Source: Halobacterium wangiae
GTDB taxonomy: Archaea; Halobacteriota; Halobacteria; Halobacteriales; Halobacteriaceae
Assembly (NCBI RefSeq): GCF_021249345.1
Contig: NZ_CP089588.1
Location: forward strand, 2,852,001 to 2,916,000
Reading direction: 5' to 3'
DNA length: 64,000 nucleotides
The notes beneath the pieces are model-generated. The model saw nothing but the letters and a program-made list of their open reading frames with translations. It made no database searches and had not been told where the DNA came from. Of the stretch, positions 8,920 through 16,916 are shown in pieces. The position numbers and the translations under genes are program-made. How positions within the stretch are numbered: position 1 is the first letter of the stretch; each line of letters starts with the position of its first letter.

Positions 8920-10433
8920 CAGGCCACCCCCTCCCCGGCGAGCGTCACCGCCAGTTCGTCGAGCGAGCGCTGGTAGTCCAGCACCGTGTCGTAGCGCGCG
9001 GTCTTCTCGGCCGCCAGCGACAGCGCGAACAGGTCCTCGACCCCCTCGGGGAGCGCGGGGTTCCACTCCCTCGCCGGCACGAGGTCGTCGGTCGCGTTCG
9101 GCGGTTCGCCCGTGAACAGGTAGTAGGTCATCGCGCCGACGCCGAACACGTCCGTCGACTGGTCGAAGCGCCCGTACGTCTCTGGTTCGTGGTGTTCGGG
9201 CGCCGCGAACCCGGACGGGACCGGCGGGACCTGCACGCCGCTGGCGGCGTGCGCGAACCCCCAGTCGCCGACCACTGGTGCGTCCCACGTCCTCCTGCCG
9301 GTGGCCACGAACCGCACGGCGGCCGGGTGGAGGCCACCGTGAACTACCCCGCGAGCGTGCGCGTAGCTGATCGCCTTCGTGATGCTCATCGCGTCGTAGA
9401 CGGCCTCGGCGAGCGTCTTCGGGGCGCCCCGGCGCTCGAACGTCTCGCCGTCGTCGTAGCGGGTCGCCAGCCAGCGGTCGCCCTGGCCGAGTATCGACAC
9501 GACGTGGTCGTGCTCGTCGACGGCCGCCCACCGCTCGACGGCCTCGTGGAACGCCTTCAGCACGGCCGACTCGTCGCGGTGGAACCGGCGGTACGTGACG
9601 AGGCCGTGTTCCAGTTTCTCCTCGTCGACGTCCGCGCGGAAGTCCGTCGTCAGTACTCCCTGTCGGAGTTTCAGGTTCGGCGCGAGGTCGTCGTCCTCGA
9701 GGACGACGTTCGGCGGGTCCGGCACCTCGTCGGGTGGCCCCATCTTCGGGCGCTCGTCGCCGTCGTCCTCGGCGACCGCCGGCGCGTCCTGTCCGAAGGA
9801 GACGTGGACCGGGCGGGAGCGGTCGTCGTCCGCGTTCACCGTGACCACGGAGACTCCCTCCGGGAAGAGGTCGGCGAACTCGGGGTGGGCGCGGACCAGC
9901 ATCGGGTAACCGGCGTCCTCGGCGCGGTCCGCGATAGCTGCCGTCACCTCGCGGACCGCCTGCTTCGCGTACCGCCGGAGCAGCGGATCCTCCGAGCGCG
10001 TCAGCGGCGCGATGCTCGAGAGACCGGCGCTCGCGCGAGCGGGGTAGGACTTCGTCACGCCCGCGACGGCCACCACGCCGTTCTGCCGGACCAGCGGGTC
10101 CGCCGCCCGCGTGAGGTCGACGAGCGCTTCGAACTTCACGGAGAGAGCGTCCGGCTGTCGTTCTGCGAGTTCCGCGAGCACCCAGGTCGCACCGCGTTGC
10201 ACCCAGACGTCGTCGTCGTCGACGCAGTCGAGGACGCTGTCGAGGTGTGCCCGGACCGCCGTCGGCTCCGAGGAGGCGGCCTCCACGAGTCGCCACGCCG
10301 CCCCAGCGCGTTCGTCGGGGTCCTCGCTCCCGAGTTCGTCGACGAGCGCGTCCACCGAGTCCGCCTCGACCTGCTGCTGGAGCGCTGCGATGTGTTCGCT
10401 GTCCACGTCGCGGTCGCCTGTGTCGGGTTCCAT
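8919..10433 (-). CDS. HEAT-repeat protein with degenerate Ser/Thr kinase-like domain
   Basis: The N-terminal ~170 residues form HEAT-like helical repeats (WRLVEAASSEPTAVRAHL; WVLAELAERQPDALSVKFEA). The C-terminal ~250 resemble a Ser/Thr kinase fold: an HGGLHP loop where HRDxKxxN is expected, GDWG for DFG, an APE-like motif (GFAAPEH) and STDVFGVGAMTYYLFTG matching subdomain IX. The catalytic Asp and Asn are replaced (Gly, Ala) and no clear VAIK lysine is visible, so it looks like a pseudokinase or an unusual kinase. ATG 10433 (504 aa) is preferred over a GTG at 10469. It is coupled by ATGA to the seven-helix protein downstream. Confidence 0.75.
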   Translation of the reverse strand: MEPDTGDRDVDSEHIAALQQQVEADSVDALVDELGSEDPDERAGAAWRLVEAASSEPTAVRAHLDSVLDCVDDDDVWVQRGATWVLAELAERQPDALSVKFEALVDLTRAADPLVRQNGVVAVAGVTKSYPARASAGLSSIAPLTRSEDPLLRRYAKQAVREVTAAIADRAEDAGYPMLVRAHPEFADLFPEGVSVVTVNADDDRSRPVHVSFGQDAPAVAEDDGDERPKMGPPDEVPDPPNVVLEDDDLAPNLKLRQGVLTTDFRADVDEEKLEHGLVTYRRFHRDESAVLKAFHEAVERWAAVDEHDHVVSILGQGDRWLATRYDDGETFERRGAPKTLAEAVYDAMSITKAISYAHARGVVHGGLHPAAVRFVATGRRTWDAPVVGDWGFAHAASGVQVPPVPSGFAAPEHHEPETYGRFDQSTDVFGVGAMTYYLFTGEPPNATDDLVPAREWNPALPEGVEDLFALSLAAEKTARYDTVLDYQRSLDELAVTLAGEGVA

Positions 10434-10538
10434 GCGGGACTGTCGGCGCTTACTCGCTCGCGACAGCACATGGACCTTTGGGTGTGCTGACGACTCCGGA
10501 GTGAAAACCTAAAAGACGCCCTCGGGTGACGGGAGGGT

Positions 10539-11690
10539 ATGAACCGTGTAGCGATCGTCGGTGCGTCGATGACGACGTTCGGAGAGCGCGACGCCTGGGT
10601 GCGCGAGTTGCTGGCGGAGGCCGGCGACGCGTGTCTGGCGGACGCGGGTATCGGCGGCGACGAACTCGACCACCTCTACGTCTCGAACATGGCCAGCGGC
10701 GAGTTCGAGGGACAGACGGGCGTTCCGAACGCCCTCGCCCACGACCTGAACGCGCTGGGGGCCTACACTGCGCGCATCGACCAGACTAGTTCCTCGGGCG
10801 GTGCGGGCATCTACGCCGCCTGGCAGTCCGTCGCCTCGGGCGCCAGCGACCTCACCATGCTCGTCGGCGGCGAGAAGATGACCCACCGGACGACCGGCGA
10901 GGCGACCGACGTCATAGCCAGCCTCACCCACCCCGTCGAGTACAAACACGGCGTCACGCTCCCGAGTTTCGCGGGGCTCACCGCGCGCAAGTACCTCGAC
11001 GAGTACGACGCGCCCCGCGAGAGTCTCGGCAAGGTCGCGGTGAAGAACCACCAGAACGGCGTGGACAACCCCCACGCGCAGTTCCGCAAGGAGGTCGATC
11101 TGGAGACGGTTCTCGACTCCCCCGTCGTCGCGGACCCGCTGCGCCTCTACGACTTCTGCCCCATCACGGACGGCAGCGCCGCGCTGCTGTTCTGTCCGGA
11201 GGAGGTCGCCAGCGAGTACACCGACGACTACGTCGTCGTCTCGGGCATCGGCGGCGCGACGGACACCCACGTCGTCCACGAGCGCGCGGACCCGACGACG
11301 ATGGGCGGCGTCGTCGACTCCTCGGAGATCGCCTACGAGATGTCGGACCTGGGTCCCGAGGACGTCGACGTCGCGGAACTCCACGACATGTTCACCATCC
11401 TCGAGTTCCTCCAGAGCGAGGACCTCGGCTTCTTCAAGAAGGGCGAGGGCTGGAAGGCCGTCGAGGAGGGCGTGACGGACCGCGACGGCGACCTCCCCAT
11501 CAACACGTCGGGCGGCCTCAAATCCAAGGGACACCCGCTCGGCGCGAGCGGCGTCGCACAGGCATACGAACTCTACCAGCAGTTGCTCGGCGAAGCCGGC
11601 CCAAGACAGGTCGACTGCGAGGTCGGCCTCGCGTGCAACGTGGGCGGCTTCGGCAACTGCGTGACCACCACCATCCTCGAACGACCATGA
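10539..11690 (+). CDS. Thiolase-family protein (acetyl-CoA acyltransferase-like)
   Basis: A 383-residue thiolase-fold protein of the archaeal/SCP2 type. Visible signatures are SSSGGAGIYAAWQSVASGAS (nucleophile-elbow region), VGGEKM, AELHDMFTILE, GGLKSKGHPLGASG with the conserved His, and CNVGGFGN near the C-terminus. The elbow has Ser where the catalytic Cys (CxSGG) normally sits. The downstream DUF35 gene overlaps as ATGA, the usual pairing of archaeal thiolases with a zinc-ribbon OB-fold partner that bridges CoA substrates. It may act in acetoacetyl-CoA or fatty-acyl metabolism, or only bind acyl-CoA if the Ser is real. Confidence 0.85.
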   Translation: MNRVAIVGASMTTFGERDAWVRELLAEAGDACLADAGIGGDELDHLYVSNMASGEFEGQTGVPNALAHDLNALGAYTARIDQTSSSGGAGIYAAWQSVASGASDLTMLVGGEKMTHRTTGEATDVIASLTHPVEYKHGVTLPSFAGLTARKYLDEYDAPRESLGKVAVKNHQNGVDNPHAQFRKEVDLETVLDSPVVADPLRLYDFCPITDGSAALLFCPEEVASEYTDDYVVVSGIGGATDTHVVHERADPTTMGGVVDSSEIAYEMSDLGPEDVDVAELHDMFTILEFLQSEDLGFFKKGEGWKAVEEGVTDRDGDLPINTSGGLKSKGHPLGASGVAQAYELYQQLLGEAGPRQVDCEVGLACNVGGFGNCVTTTILERP

Positions 11691-12073
11691 CCGACGACCA
11701 GACAGCCACGAGTTTCGACGCACACCGCTGCCCGAACGGCCACGTCTCGTACCCCGGACACACGCGCTGCCCGGACTGCGGCGAGAAGCAGACCGAGACC
11801 GTCGACCTCGCGGACCGCACCGCGACGGTCGTCACCTGGACCACCTCGAACGCAACGCCGCCGGGCGTCCGTGAACCGAACCACCTCGCCATCGTCGAAT
11901 TCGCAGTCGACGGCGAGGCTGTCCGCGCGCTCGGCCAGCTGACCACCGCGGAAGGCGTCGACATCGGCGACGAGGTCGAACCCGTCTACACCGAGGAACT
12001 CCGCGAACCGGGCGCAGGCATCCGCGAACCCGACAGTCAGGAGTGGGACGGCTACCGCTTCGAACCGGTCTGA
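11687..12073 (+). CDS. DUF35-type OB-fold, zinc-ribbon partner of thiolase
   Basis: A 128-residue protein. The N-terminal rubredoxin-like zinc ribbon has Cys at the first knuckle (HRCPNGH) and CPDCG at the second. An OB-fold domain follows (ATVVTWTTSNATPPGVREP; LGQLTTAEGVDIGDEVEPVY). The ATG overlaps the thiolase stop (ATGA). In archaea these proteins sit between thiolase and HMG-CoA synthase or act as acyl-CoA-binding subunits of thiolase complexes. The 3' end overlaps the convergent gene 12052-12420 by 22 bp. Confidence 0.88.
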   Translation: MTDDQTATSFDAHRCPNGHVSYPGHTRCPDCGEKQTETVDLADRTATVVTWTTSNATPPGVREPNHLAIVEFAVDGEAVRALGQLTTAEGVDIGDEVEPVYTEELREPGAGIREPDSQEWDGYRFEPV

Positions 12074-12420
12074 CCGCTCGTCAACGCGCCGACGAACGCG
12101 CCGGCCACCGTCGACTCCACCAGGGCGACCACACCGAGCAGCGAGAGGAACGCCATCGAGAGCCCGAAGCCAGGGGCGACCTCCGCTGGCCGGAACGCCG
12201 TCACGAGCAGTGCGACGACGCCGAGGACGACGAGCAGTTCCCCGACGCCCGCGAGCAGGCCGTGCCAGAGGCCGCTCCACAGTCCACCCCCGGACACGAG
12301 TGCGGCGACGCCACCGAGGAAGCCGGTGACGAACACGTACGGCGGCACGGTGAAGACGGCGACGGCGCTCGTGGCGACGAACGCACCCACACCCACGGCG
12401 ACCGCGCGCCAGTCCGGCAT
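12052..12420 (-). CDS. Small membrane protein, DUF5518-like
   Basis: A 122-residue hydrophobic protein with about four predicted helices: residues 7-26, 28-48, 54-78 and 85-108. Gly- and Ala-rich segments (FVTGFLGGVAALVSGGGLWSG) recall DUF5518-type haloarchaeal membrane proteins, though this assignment is from memory of the pattern only. It ends inside the 3' end of the convergent DUF35 gene. Its start ATG at 12420 lies 42 bp from the end of the GNAT gene, on the same strand. Function is unknown. Confidence 0.65.
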   Translation of the reverse strand: MPDWRAVAVGVGAFVATSAVAVFTVPPYVFVTGFLGGVAALVSGGGLWSGLWHGLLAGVGELLVVLGVVALLVTAFRPAEVAPGFGLSMAFLSLLGVVALVESTVAGAFVGALTSGQTGSKR

Positions 12421-12462
12421 CGACGCGACCGAGACGGCGCGAAACCGTAACTCTAGGGGTGC

Positions 12463-13662
12463 TCAGAACCCCTCTCGCAGCAGCGTCTTCCGGGTCGGGA
12501 ACGCCTCGCCGAGGAGTTCGACGGCCGACGCCTCACCAGCCAGGTCGCCGACCGTCGCGAGTTCGTCGGCGCCGCGGTAGCCGACGTACAGCTGGGAGAG
12601 CGCGCCGACGCCGAGTTCGACGTCCACGTCCTCGTCGGTGGGTTTGACGCTGGCCGCTCCGTCCTCGACGACGAGACGGAACGTGTCGTCGTTCCACGCC
12701 GCAAGCGGGTCGTCGACGGCGAGTACGAGCGACCCGGCGACGTCGTCGGGGAACGAGAGGGCTTCGAGGGCGTCCGGGACGTCCACGAGCCTGACCATCG
12801 GGCCGACGTGGAGCGTCGCGTCCAGGTCGTCGGCGTTCGGAACCACGTCCATGAGGTCGGCATCGGCGGGCGTCCAGAACTGGACCGAGTCGACTTGCGA
12901 GTCGTGGTCCGCGAAGAACCGCAGGAGTGCGAGTAGCGCGTCGTGGTCGACGTACGCCACGTCGCGGACGTTCAATGACCTGCCGTCGTCGCCGCTCTCG
13001 ACGGAGTACACGACGTACGCCGCCAGCTCTCCGTCGCGCTCCCACCCGTAGACGAACGGGTCGTCGTCGTAGCCCGTGAACACGCGGTGGCGCCACCACT
13101 CCTCGGTGCGGTCCATCGTGAGTTCGTAGCGTGCGCCGTGGGCGTCGTGGACGACGTCGAGTCGCTCCCACTCGTCCGCGTCCACCTCGACGAACGTTCC
13201 GTGGCGGTGATCGCGCGTGAACGACAGCAGGTCCGGGTCGATATCGTGTTCGACGCCCCGGCTGCACGTCGCCCAGCCGTACTGGCCGTAGAACGTCCGC
13301 TTGAACGGCCAGAGGGCGGAGAGGTAGGTGCCACGTTCGCGGGACTCCTCGAGCGTGGCGGCGAGCATCTCGCCGACGAGGCCCTGGCGTCGGGACTCGG
13401 GTGGGCTCGCGACCGCCGAGAGGCCGTCCATCGGGTGATAGTCTCCCCGCACGCGCGTCCTGAAGTCGATGAGTTTGCAGACCGTCAGCAGGTCGTCGCC
13501 GTCGTAGAGCGCTCGGCGGCGGCCGATCTTCCACTCCTCGGGGATGTCCTCCGGGTCGACGTCGTCGGGGTCCGTCGGGCCTTCCTGCGGTCGGAACGCG
13601 TAACTGACCAGCGACCGAAACGCTGGGACGTCGCTGTCGGGGACAGAGCGAAAGTCGGGCAT
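12463..13662 (-). CDS. GNAT acetyltransferase, Eis-like
   Basis: A 399-residue protein with the Eis-type architecture: an N-terminal GNAT domain (residues 1-150), a second GNAT-like domain and a C-terminal sterol-carrier-like domain. The acetyl-CoA loop is SPPESRRQGLVGEMLAATLE (Q/RxxGxG/A-like). YGWATCSRGVEHDI follows, as in Eis homologues. Bacterial Eis proteins acetylate amines such as aminoglycosides and proteins; the haloarchaeal substrate is unknown. It has its own ATG at 13662 and no overlapping neighbour. Confidence 0.85.
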   Translation of the reverse strand: MPDFRSVPDSDVPAFRSLVSYAFRPQEGPTDPDDVDPEDIPEEWKIGRRRALYDGDDLLTVCKLIDFRTRVRGDYHPMDGLSAVASPPESRRQGLVGEMLAATLEESRERGTYLSALWPFKRTFYGQYGWATCSRGVEHDIDPDLLSFTRDHRHGTFVEVDADEWERLDVVHDAHGARYELTMDRTEEWWRHRVFTGYDDDPFVYGWERDGELAAYVVYSVESGDDGRSLNVRDVAYVDHDALLALLRFFADHDSQVDSVQFWTPADADLMDVVPNADDLDATLHVGPMVRLVDVPDALEALSFPDDVAGSLVLAVDDPLAAWNDDTFRLVVEDGAASVKPTDEDVDVELGVGALSQLYVGYRGADELATVGDLAGEASAVELLGEAFPTRKTLLREGF

Positions 13663-13731
13663 ACTGAGTTCCGAAACGCCGGACTGCTTGAAGGTACCGG
13701 GAGCGTGCGAATGGTTCGCGCGGTAGTCGGT

Positions 13732-14829
13732 TTAGAACCCGTGGCGGTACTGGACGGGTACGTCGACTGCGTCCTCGCGGTCGAGTTCGTGGGCGGCGTG
13801 GATCGGGAAGTAGGGGTCGCGGAGGAACTTCCGGCCGACGATTGCGAGGTCGGCGCGACCGTTCCGCACGAGCGCCTGGGCCTGCTCGCCGGTCTGGATG
13901 CCGCCGACTGCACCGACCTTGATGGGCGTCTCTCGCTCGTCTCGGATGCGCTCGGCGAACCGCACCTGGTAGTTCGGGCCGACCCACGCTACCTCCTGGT
14001 CCGGGTGGATGCCGCCAGTGGAGACGTCGACGAGGTCCGCGCCCGCCTCGTAGAGCTGATCTGCGAGCCGGACGGACTGCTCGAGGTCCCAGGATTCGCG
14101 GTCGTCGAGCCAGTCGGTCGCGGAGATGCGGACGAACACCGGTGCGTCGTCGTCCCACTCCGCGCGGACGGCCTCCGTGACTTCCCGCACGAGGCGCGTC
14201 CGATTCTCGAAGCTGCCGCCGTACTCGTCCTCGCGGTGGTTCGCGACCGGGGAGAGGAACTCGTGGAGGAGGTAGCCGTGGGCCGCGTGGATCTCCGCGA
14301 TCTCGAATCCGGCGTCCCTGGCGCGTCGCGCGCCCGCACGGAACGACTCGACGACGGCGTCGATTCCCGCCCTGTCGAGTCGCCTGGTGGTCCGCCGGTC
14401 GTCGTCGTACGGGTAGGGGACGTCGCTGGGTGCGACGACGTCCCAGCCACCCTCGTCGGGACCGAGCGGCCCGCGGTCGTCCCAGGGTCGGGCAGTCGAC
14501 CCCTTCCGGCCCGCGTGTGCGAGCTGGATCGCCGGCGTGGCGCCCTGCGACCGGACGAACGCCGCGATGGGCGCGAGCGCGTCGGCGTGCTCGTCGCTCC
14601 AGATACCGAGGTCCTCCGGGGAGATGCGGCCGCGAGGTTCGACGGCCGTCGCTTCCGTCATCACGATACCTGCCCCGCCAACGGCGCGGGACCCGAGGTG
14701 AGTGCGGTGCCACTCGGTCGCCAGTCCGTCGCGGTCCTCACAGGAGTACTGGCACATCGGCGACACCATCAACCGGTTGCGGACCGTCGTCCCGCGGAGC
14801 TCTAGCGGCGAGAACACGTCGGCTGTCAT
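13732..14829 (-). CDS. NADH:flavin oxidoreductase, YqjM-like old yellow enzyme
   Basis: A 365-residue TIM-barrel flavoenzyme. Characteristic segments are VRNRLMVSPMCQYSCEDG-like FMN-binding sequence near residue 15-35, IQLAHAGRKGS, HAAHGYLLHEFLSP with the paired catalytic residues, NHREDEYGGSFENRTR, and VGAVGGIQTGEQAQALV near the phosphate site. YqjM-type enzymes reduce activated C=C bonds with NAD(P)H. The ATG at 14829 is preferred over the GTG directly before it (14832). It is divergent from the gene at 14966. Confidence 0.92.
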   Translation of the reverse strand: MTADVFSPLELRGTTVRNRLMVSPMCQYSCEDRDGLATEWHRTHLGSRAVGGAGIVMTEATAVEPRGRISPEDLGIWSDEHADALAPIAAFVRSQGATPAIQLAHAGRKGSTARPWDDRGPLGPDEGGWDVVAPSDVPYPYDDDRRTTRRLDRAGIDAVVESFRAGARRARDAGFEIAEIHAAHGYLLHEFLSPVANHREDEYGGSFENRTRLVREVTEAVRAEWDDDAPVFVRISATDWLDDRESWDLEQSVRLADQLYEAGADLVDVSTGGIHPDQEVAWVGPNYQVRFAERIRDERETPIKVGAVGGIQTGEQAQALVRNGRADLAIVGRKFLRDPYFPIHAAHELDREDAVDVPVQYRHGF

Positions 14830-14928
14830 CACTGGTCGTACCGGCGGGGCGGGTTTATCCGTGGTGGAGTGCGGCGCGCTTGCCGGCTTCGCCCGCGACT
14901 GTACTTTATCTAACTGTTTCTACACCAA

Positions 14929-14937
14929 ATATTTATC
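14929..14937 (+). promoter_or_regulatory. TATA-like promoter of the 14966 gene
   Basis: An AT-rich island (ATATTTATC) 29-37 bp before the ATG at 14966, inside otherwise GC-rich DNA. It fits a haloarchaeal TATA box with a very short or absent leader. Confidence 0.55.
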
Positions 14938-14965
14938 AAAGTGGTTGCCGTGGGCACATGTAGTG

Positions 14966-15649
14966 ATGGCAGACGCTGCCTCCGGCCACAGGTGGACCGA
15001 CTCTCCTGTCGCGTTCGGCGACGCGCTCGACGAACTGAAGACCGCGGGCTGTATGCTGCTCGTGGTCCAGCCACCGGACGGCGACGGGGGCCACGCCGGG
15101 TGCGGGCGGATGCTGGGGTCGGATGTCTCCGGCGACCGGCGACGACTGTTCGTCCAGACGGACGCCGCTCGCGCAGCGGGCCACGGTCACGCAGACCACC
15201 ACGCAGGGGAGAGTCGGACCGTCGTGTTCGACACGACGGCACGTGCTGCGACGGCCACTGCGCCGACAGACACGCCGGCGGACCAGCCGACCACAGTCAC
15301 CGACAGCCTGGCAGCACTCGCGGACGCGGCGGAGACCGAACTCGACGCACTCGCACCCGCGAGCGGCTTCGAACCGGGGGCGCTCAGAGTCTGCGTCGAC
15401 TCCTTCGGCGGCCTGCTCTCGGCCGAGGACCTCGCCGCGGCCGCCGACTGCGTAGAACGACTCCAGCGCGCCGTCACGGCGAGAAATGGAATGGGGCACC
15501 TCCACGTCAGCCGCCAGGTCCCGGCGAACGCCGTCGAGGCACTGCTGCCGATGTTCGACGCGGTCGTCGAGGTCGCCGACGCCGACGAGCCCCGTCAGCG
15601 CTGGCACCTCCTCGACGAGTCGCTGTCGACGGCGTGGCTCGAACTGTGA
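14966..15649 (+). CDS. Haloarchaeal conserved hypothetical, DUF7504-like
   Basis: A 227-residue cytoplasmic protein. It has alternating beta/alpha character: CMLLVVQPP near residue 25, RLFVQTD, RTVVFDTT, LRVCVDSFGGLLSAEDLAAA, and GMGHLHVSRQVPANAVEALLPMFDAVVEV. The pattern resembles a RecA/KaiC-like core without a usable P-loop, as in the DUF7504 family of haloarchaea; this link is tentative. The ATG 14966 is chosen because a TATA element precedes it at leaderless distance. An acidic small gene converges 4 bp downstream. Confidence 0.65.
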   Translation: MADAASGHRWTDSPVAFGDALDELKTAGCMLLVVQPPDGDGGHAGCGRMLGSDVSGDRRRLFVQTDAARAAGHGHADHHAGESRTVVFDTTARAATATAPTDTPADQPTTVTDSLAALADAAETELDALAPASGFEPGALRVCVDSFGGLLSAEDLAAAADCVERLQRAVTARNGMGHLHVSRQVPANAVEALLPMFDAVVEVADADEPRQRWHLLDESLSTAWLEL

Positions 15650-15653
15650 GCTA

Positions 15654-15887
15654 CTACTCCCGGTCGTCGTCGTCGTCGGTCGCCATCTCGTAGTTCTGCT
15701 CGCCACTCGTCTCCTCGTCGTCGGGGTCTTTTCCGGACTCCTCGACCGATATCTCGGCCGTCACTTCGATCTCGATTCCCGGTTGCTCAAGCGTGGCCTC
15801 GAAGGTCTCTGTGTCCTCGACTTCGACCTCCAGTTCCGCCGAGTCGACCTCGATCTCTACCTCGGTGTCGACGTAGGTGTCGCTCAT
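15654..15887 (-). CDS. Small highly acidic hypothetical protein
   Basis: A 77-residue protein, very rich in Glu and Asp and with no hydrophobic segment. Alternating E/V strands (VEIEVDSAELEVEVED) suggest amphipathic beta structure, followed by a disordered tail (DPDDEETSGEQNYEMATDD). The ATG at 15887 is preferred over a GTG at 15890. It converges on the hypothetical gene ending at 15649 and is divergent from the TFB gene. I do not recognise it. Confidence 0.6.
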   Translation of the reverse strand: MSDTYVDTEVEIEVDSAELEVEVEDTETFEATLEQPGIEIEVTAEISVEESGKDPDDEETSGEQNYEMATDDDDDRE

Positions 15888-15978
15888 CACCCGTCACTAC
15901 GCGGTCGACGTGGAAAACGTCTGGCTGCGGGTTCGGCGTTCGCCTCCGCCGTCGCGACTGGACCCCCAACCACCCCGA

Positions 15979-15986
15979 GTTATATG
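15979..15986 (+). promoter_or_regulatory. TATA element of the TFB paralogue
   Basis: GTTATATG, about 31-38 bp before the ATG at 16017. An upstream in-frame ATG at 15984 lies inside this element, so it would not be transcribed if the element is the TATA box. This decides the start choice for the TFB gene. Confidence 0.5.
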
Positions 15987-16016
15987 TCGCCGCACCACAC
16001 AGTGGTGGACGATTCG

Positions 16017-16886
16017 ATGACGACCGAGGAGACGGGTCTGGACTCCCGCACCGTCGACGAGGCACTCGACACAATCGAGGACGGTGCTGACGCCCTGAGC
16101 GTTCCCACGGAGACCGAGGAGACGGCTTCGGCGGTGTTCCGCCGCCACAGAGAACAGCACGACGCCCACCCATACTCAGTCGTGACGACGGCTGCGGCCT
16201 GCCTCTACGTGGCCTGCAAGGTCGAGGGCGTCCCCCGGACCGTCGACGAGGTCGTCGACGCGACCGGCGCGGACCGGACGCACCTGCTGCGGCGCGCGAA
16301 GGACGTGACGAGCGAACTCGCCATCGACCTCTCCGGGTTCGCGGACGCCACGCGGTACGTCGAGCGATACGCCGACGAACTCGACCTCCCCGAGGCGGTC
16401 GCGGCCCGCGCGAGCGACATCGTGGACCGCTGTGAGGAGGCGGGCATCGCGGGCGGGAAGTCCCCGAGCGGCTGGGCAGCCGCGGCCATCTACAACGCCA
16501 GCGTGGAGGCCGACATGAAGGTCCGTCAGGACACGCTGACGGAACTCGCGGACGTGACCCACGTCACCATCCGGAACCGCTACCAGGAGCAGCGGGAACT
16601 GCTGCGCGAACGGAATCCGCCGCCGGAGACGGCGACCGAGGCGGTCGCGTGGTACTGCGAACACCTGCCGGTCTCCGACTACGTCGCGTCGGCCGCCCGC
16701 GACCTGCTCGCGGCCGTCGCGGAGCGCCGGGACGTCGACGACGCGCCGGCCGAGTGGGCTGCTGCGGCACTCCGAGTGGCGGGCGAGCGCGCCGGCACAC
16801 CCGTCGGGATGAAGGCACTGAAGACGCCGCCCGGCTGTCAGTCGGAAGCGATCCACGAACGCGAGCAGGCGTTCGAGGACTGCTGA
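16017..16886 (+). CDS. TFB paralogue lacking the zinc ribbon
   Basis: A 289-residue TFIIB-like protein. Two cyclin folds are visible: the first around SVVTTAAACLYVACKVEGVPRT, the second around KSPSGWAAAAIYNASVEAD with VTHVTIRNRYQE as its last helix. The N-terminal Cys4 zinc ribbon and B-finger of general TFB are absent; the start has only about 20 acidic residues. About 85 residues follow the second fold and include DDAPAEWAAAALRVAGERAG, which resembles a third half-repeat. It may bind BRE/TATA-TBP without recruiting polymerase in the usual way, and so act as a specialised or competing factor. An in-frame ATG at 15984 would add 11 residues. Confidence 0.8.
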   Translation: MTTEETGLDSRTVDEALDTIEDGADALSVPTETEETASAVFRRHREQHDAHPYSVVTTAAACLYVACKVEGVPRTVDEVVDATGADRTHLLRRAKDVTSELAIDLSGFADATRYVERYADELDLPEAVAARASDIVDRCEEAGIAGGKSPSGWAAAAIYNASVEADMKVRQDTLTELADVTHVTIRNRYQEQRELLRERNPPPETATEAVAWYCEHLPVSDYVASAARDLLAAVAERRDVDDAPAEWAAAALRVAGERAGTPVGMKALKTPPGCQSEAIHEREQAFEDC

Positions 16887-16916
16887 CTGCCGCTGTTCTC
16901 GGGGGATCGGCGGTGT

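Noticed and set aside
8209-10296. A 695-codon minus-strand frame joining two regions
   Set aside because: Its first part is an out-of-frame reading of the HEAT/pseudokinase gene (Arg-rich); only the last 236 codons are a real membrane protein starting at 8919.
10433-10469. GTG 10469 as start of the HEAT/pseudokinase gene
   Set aside because: It would add 12 basic residues unlike the acidic protein; the ATG at 10433 is a simpler start.
15984-16016. ATG 15984 as TFB start
   Set aside because: The codon lies inside the best TATA candidate, so it is probably not transcribed.
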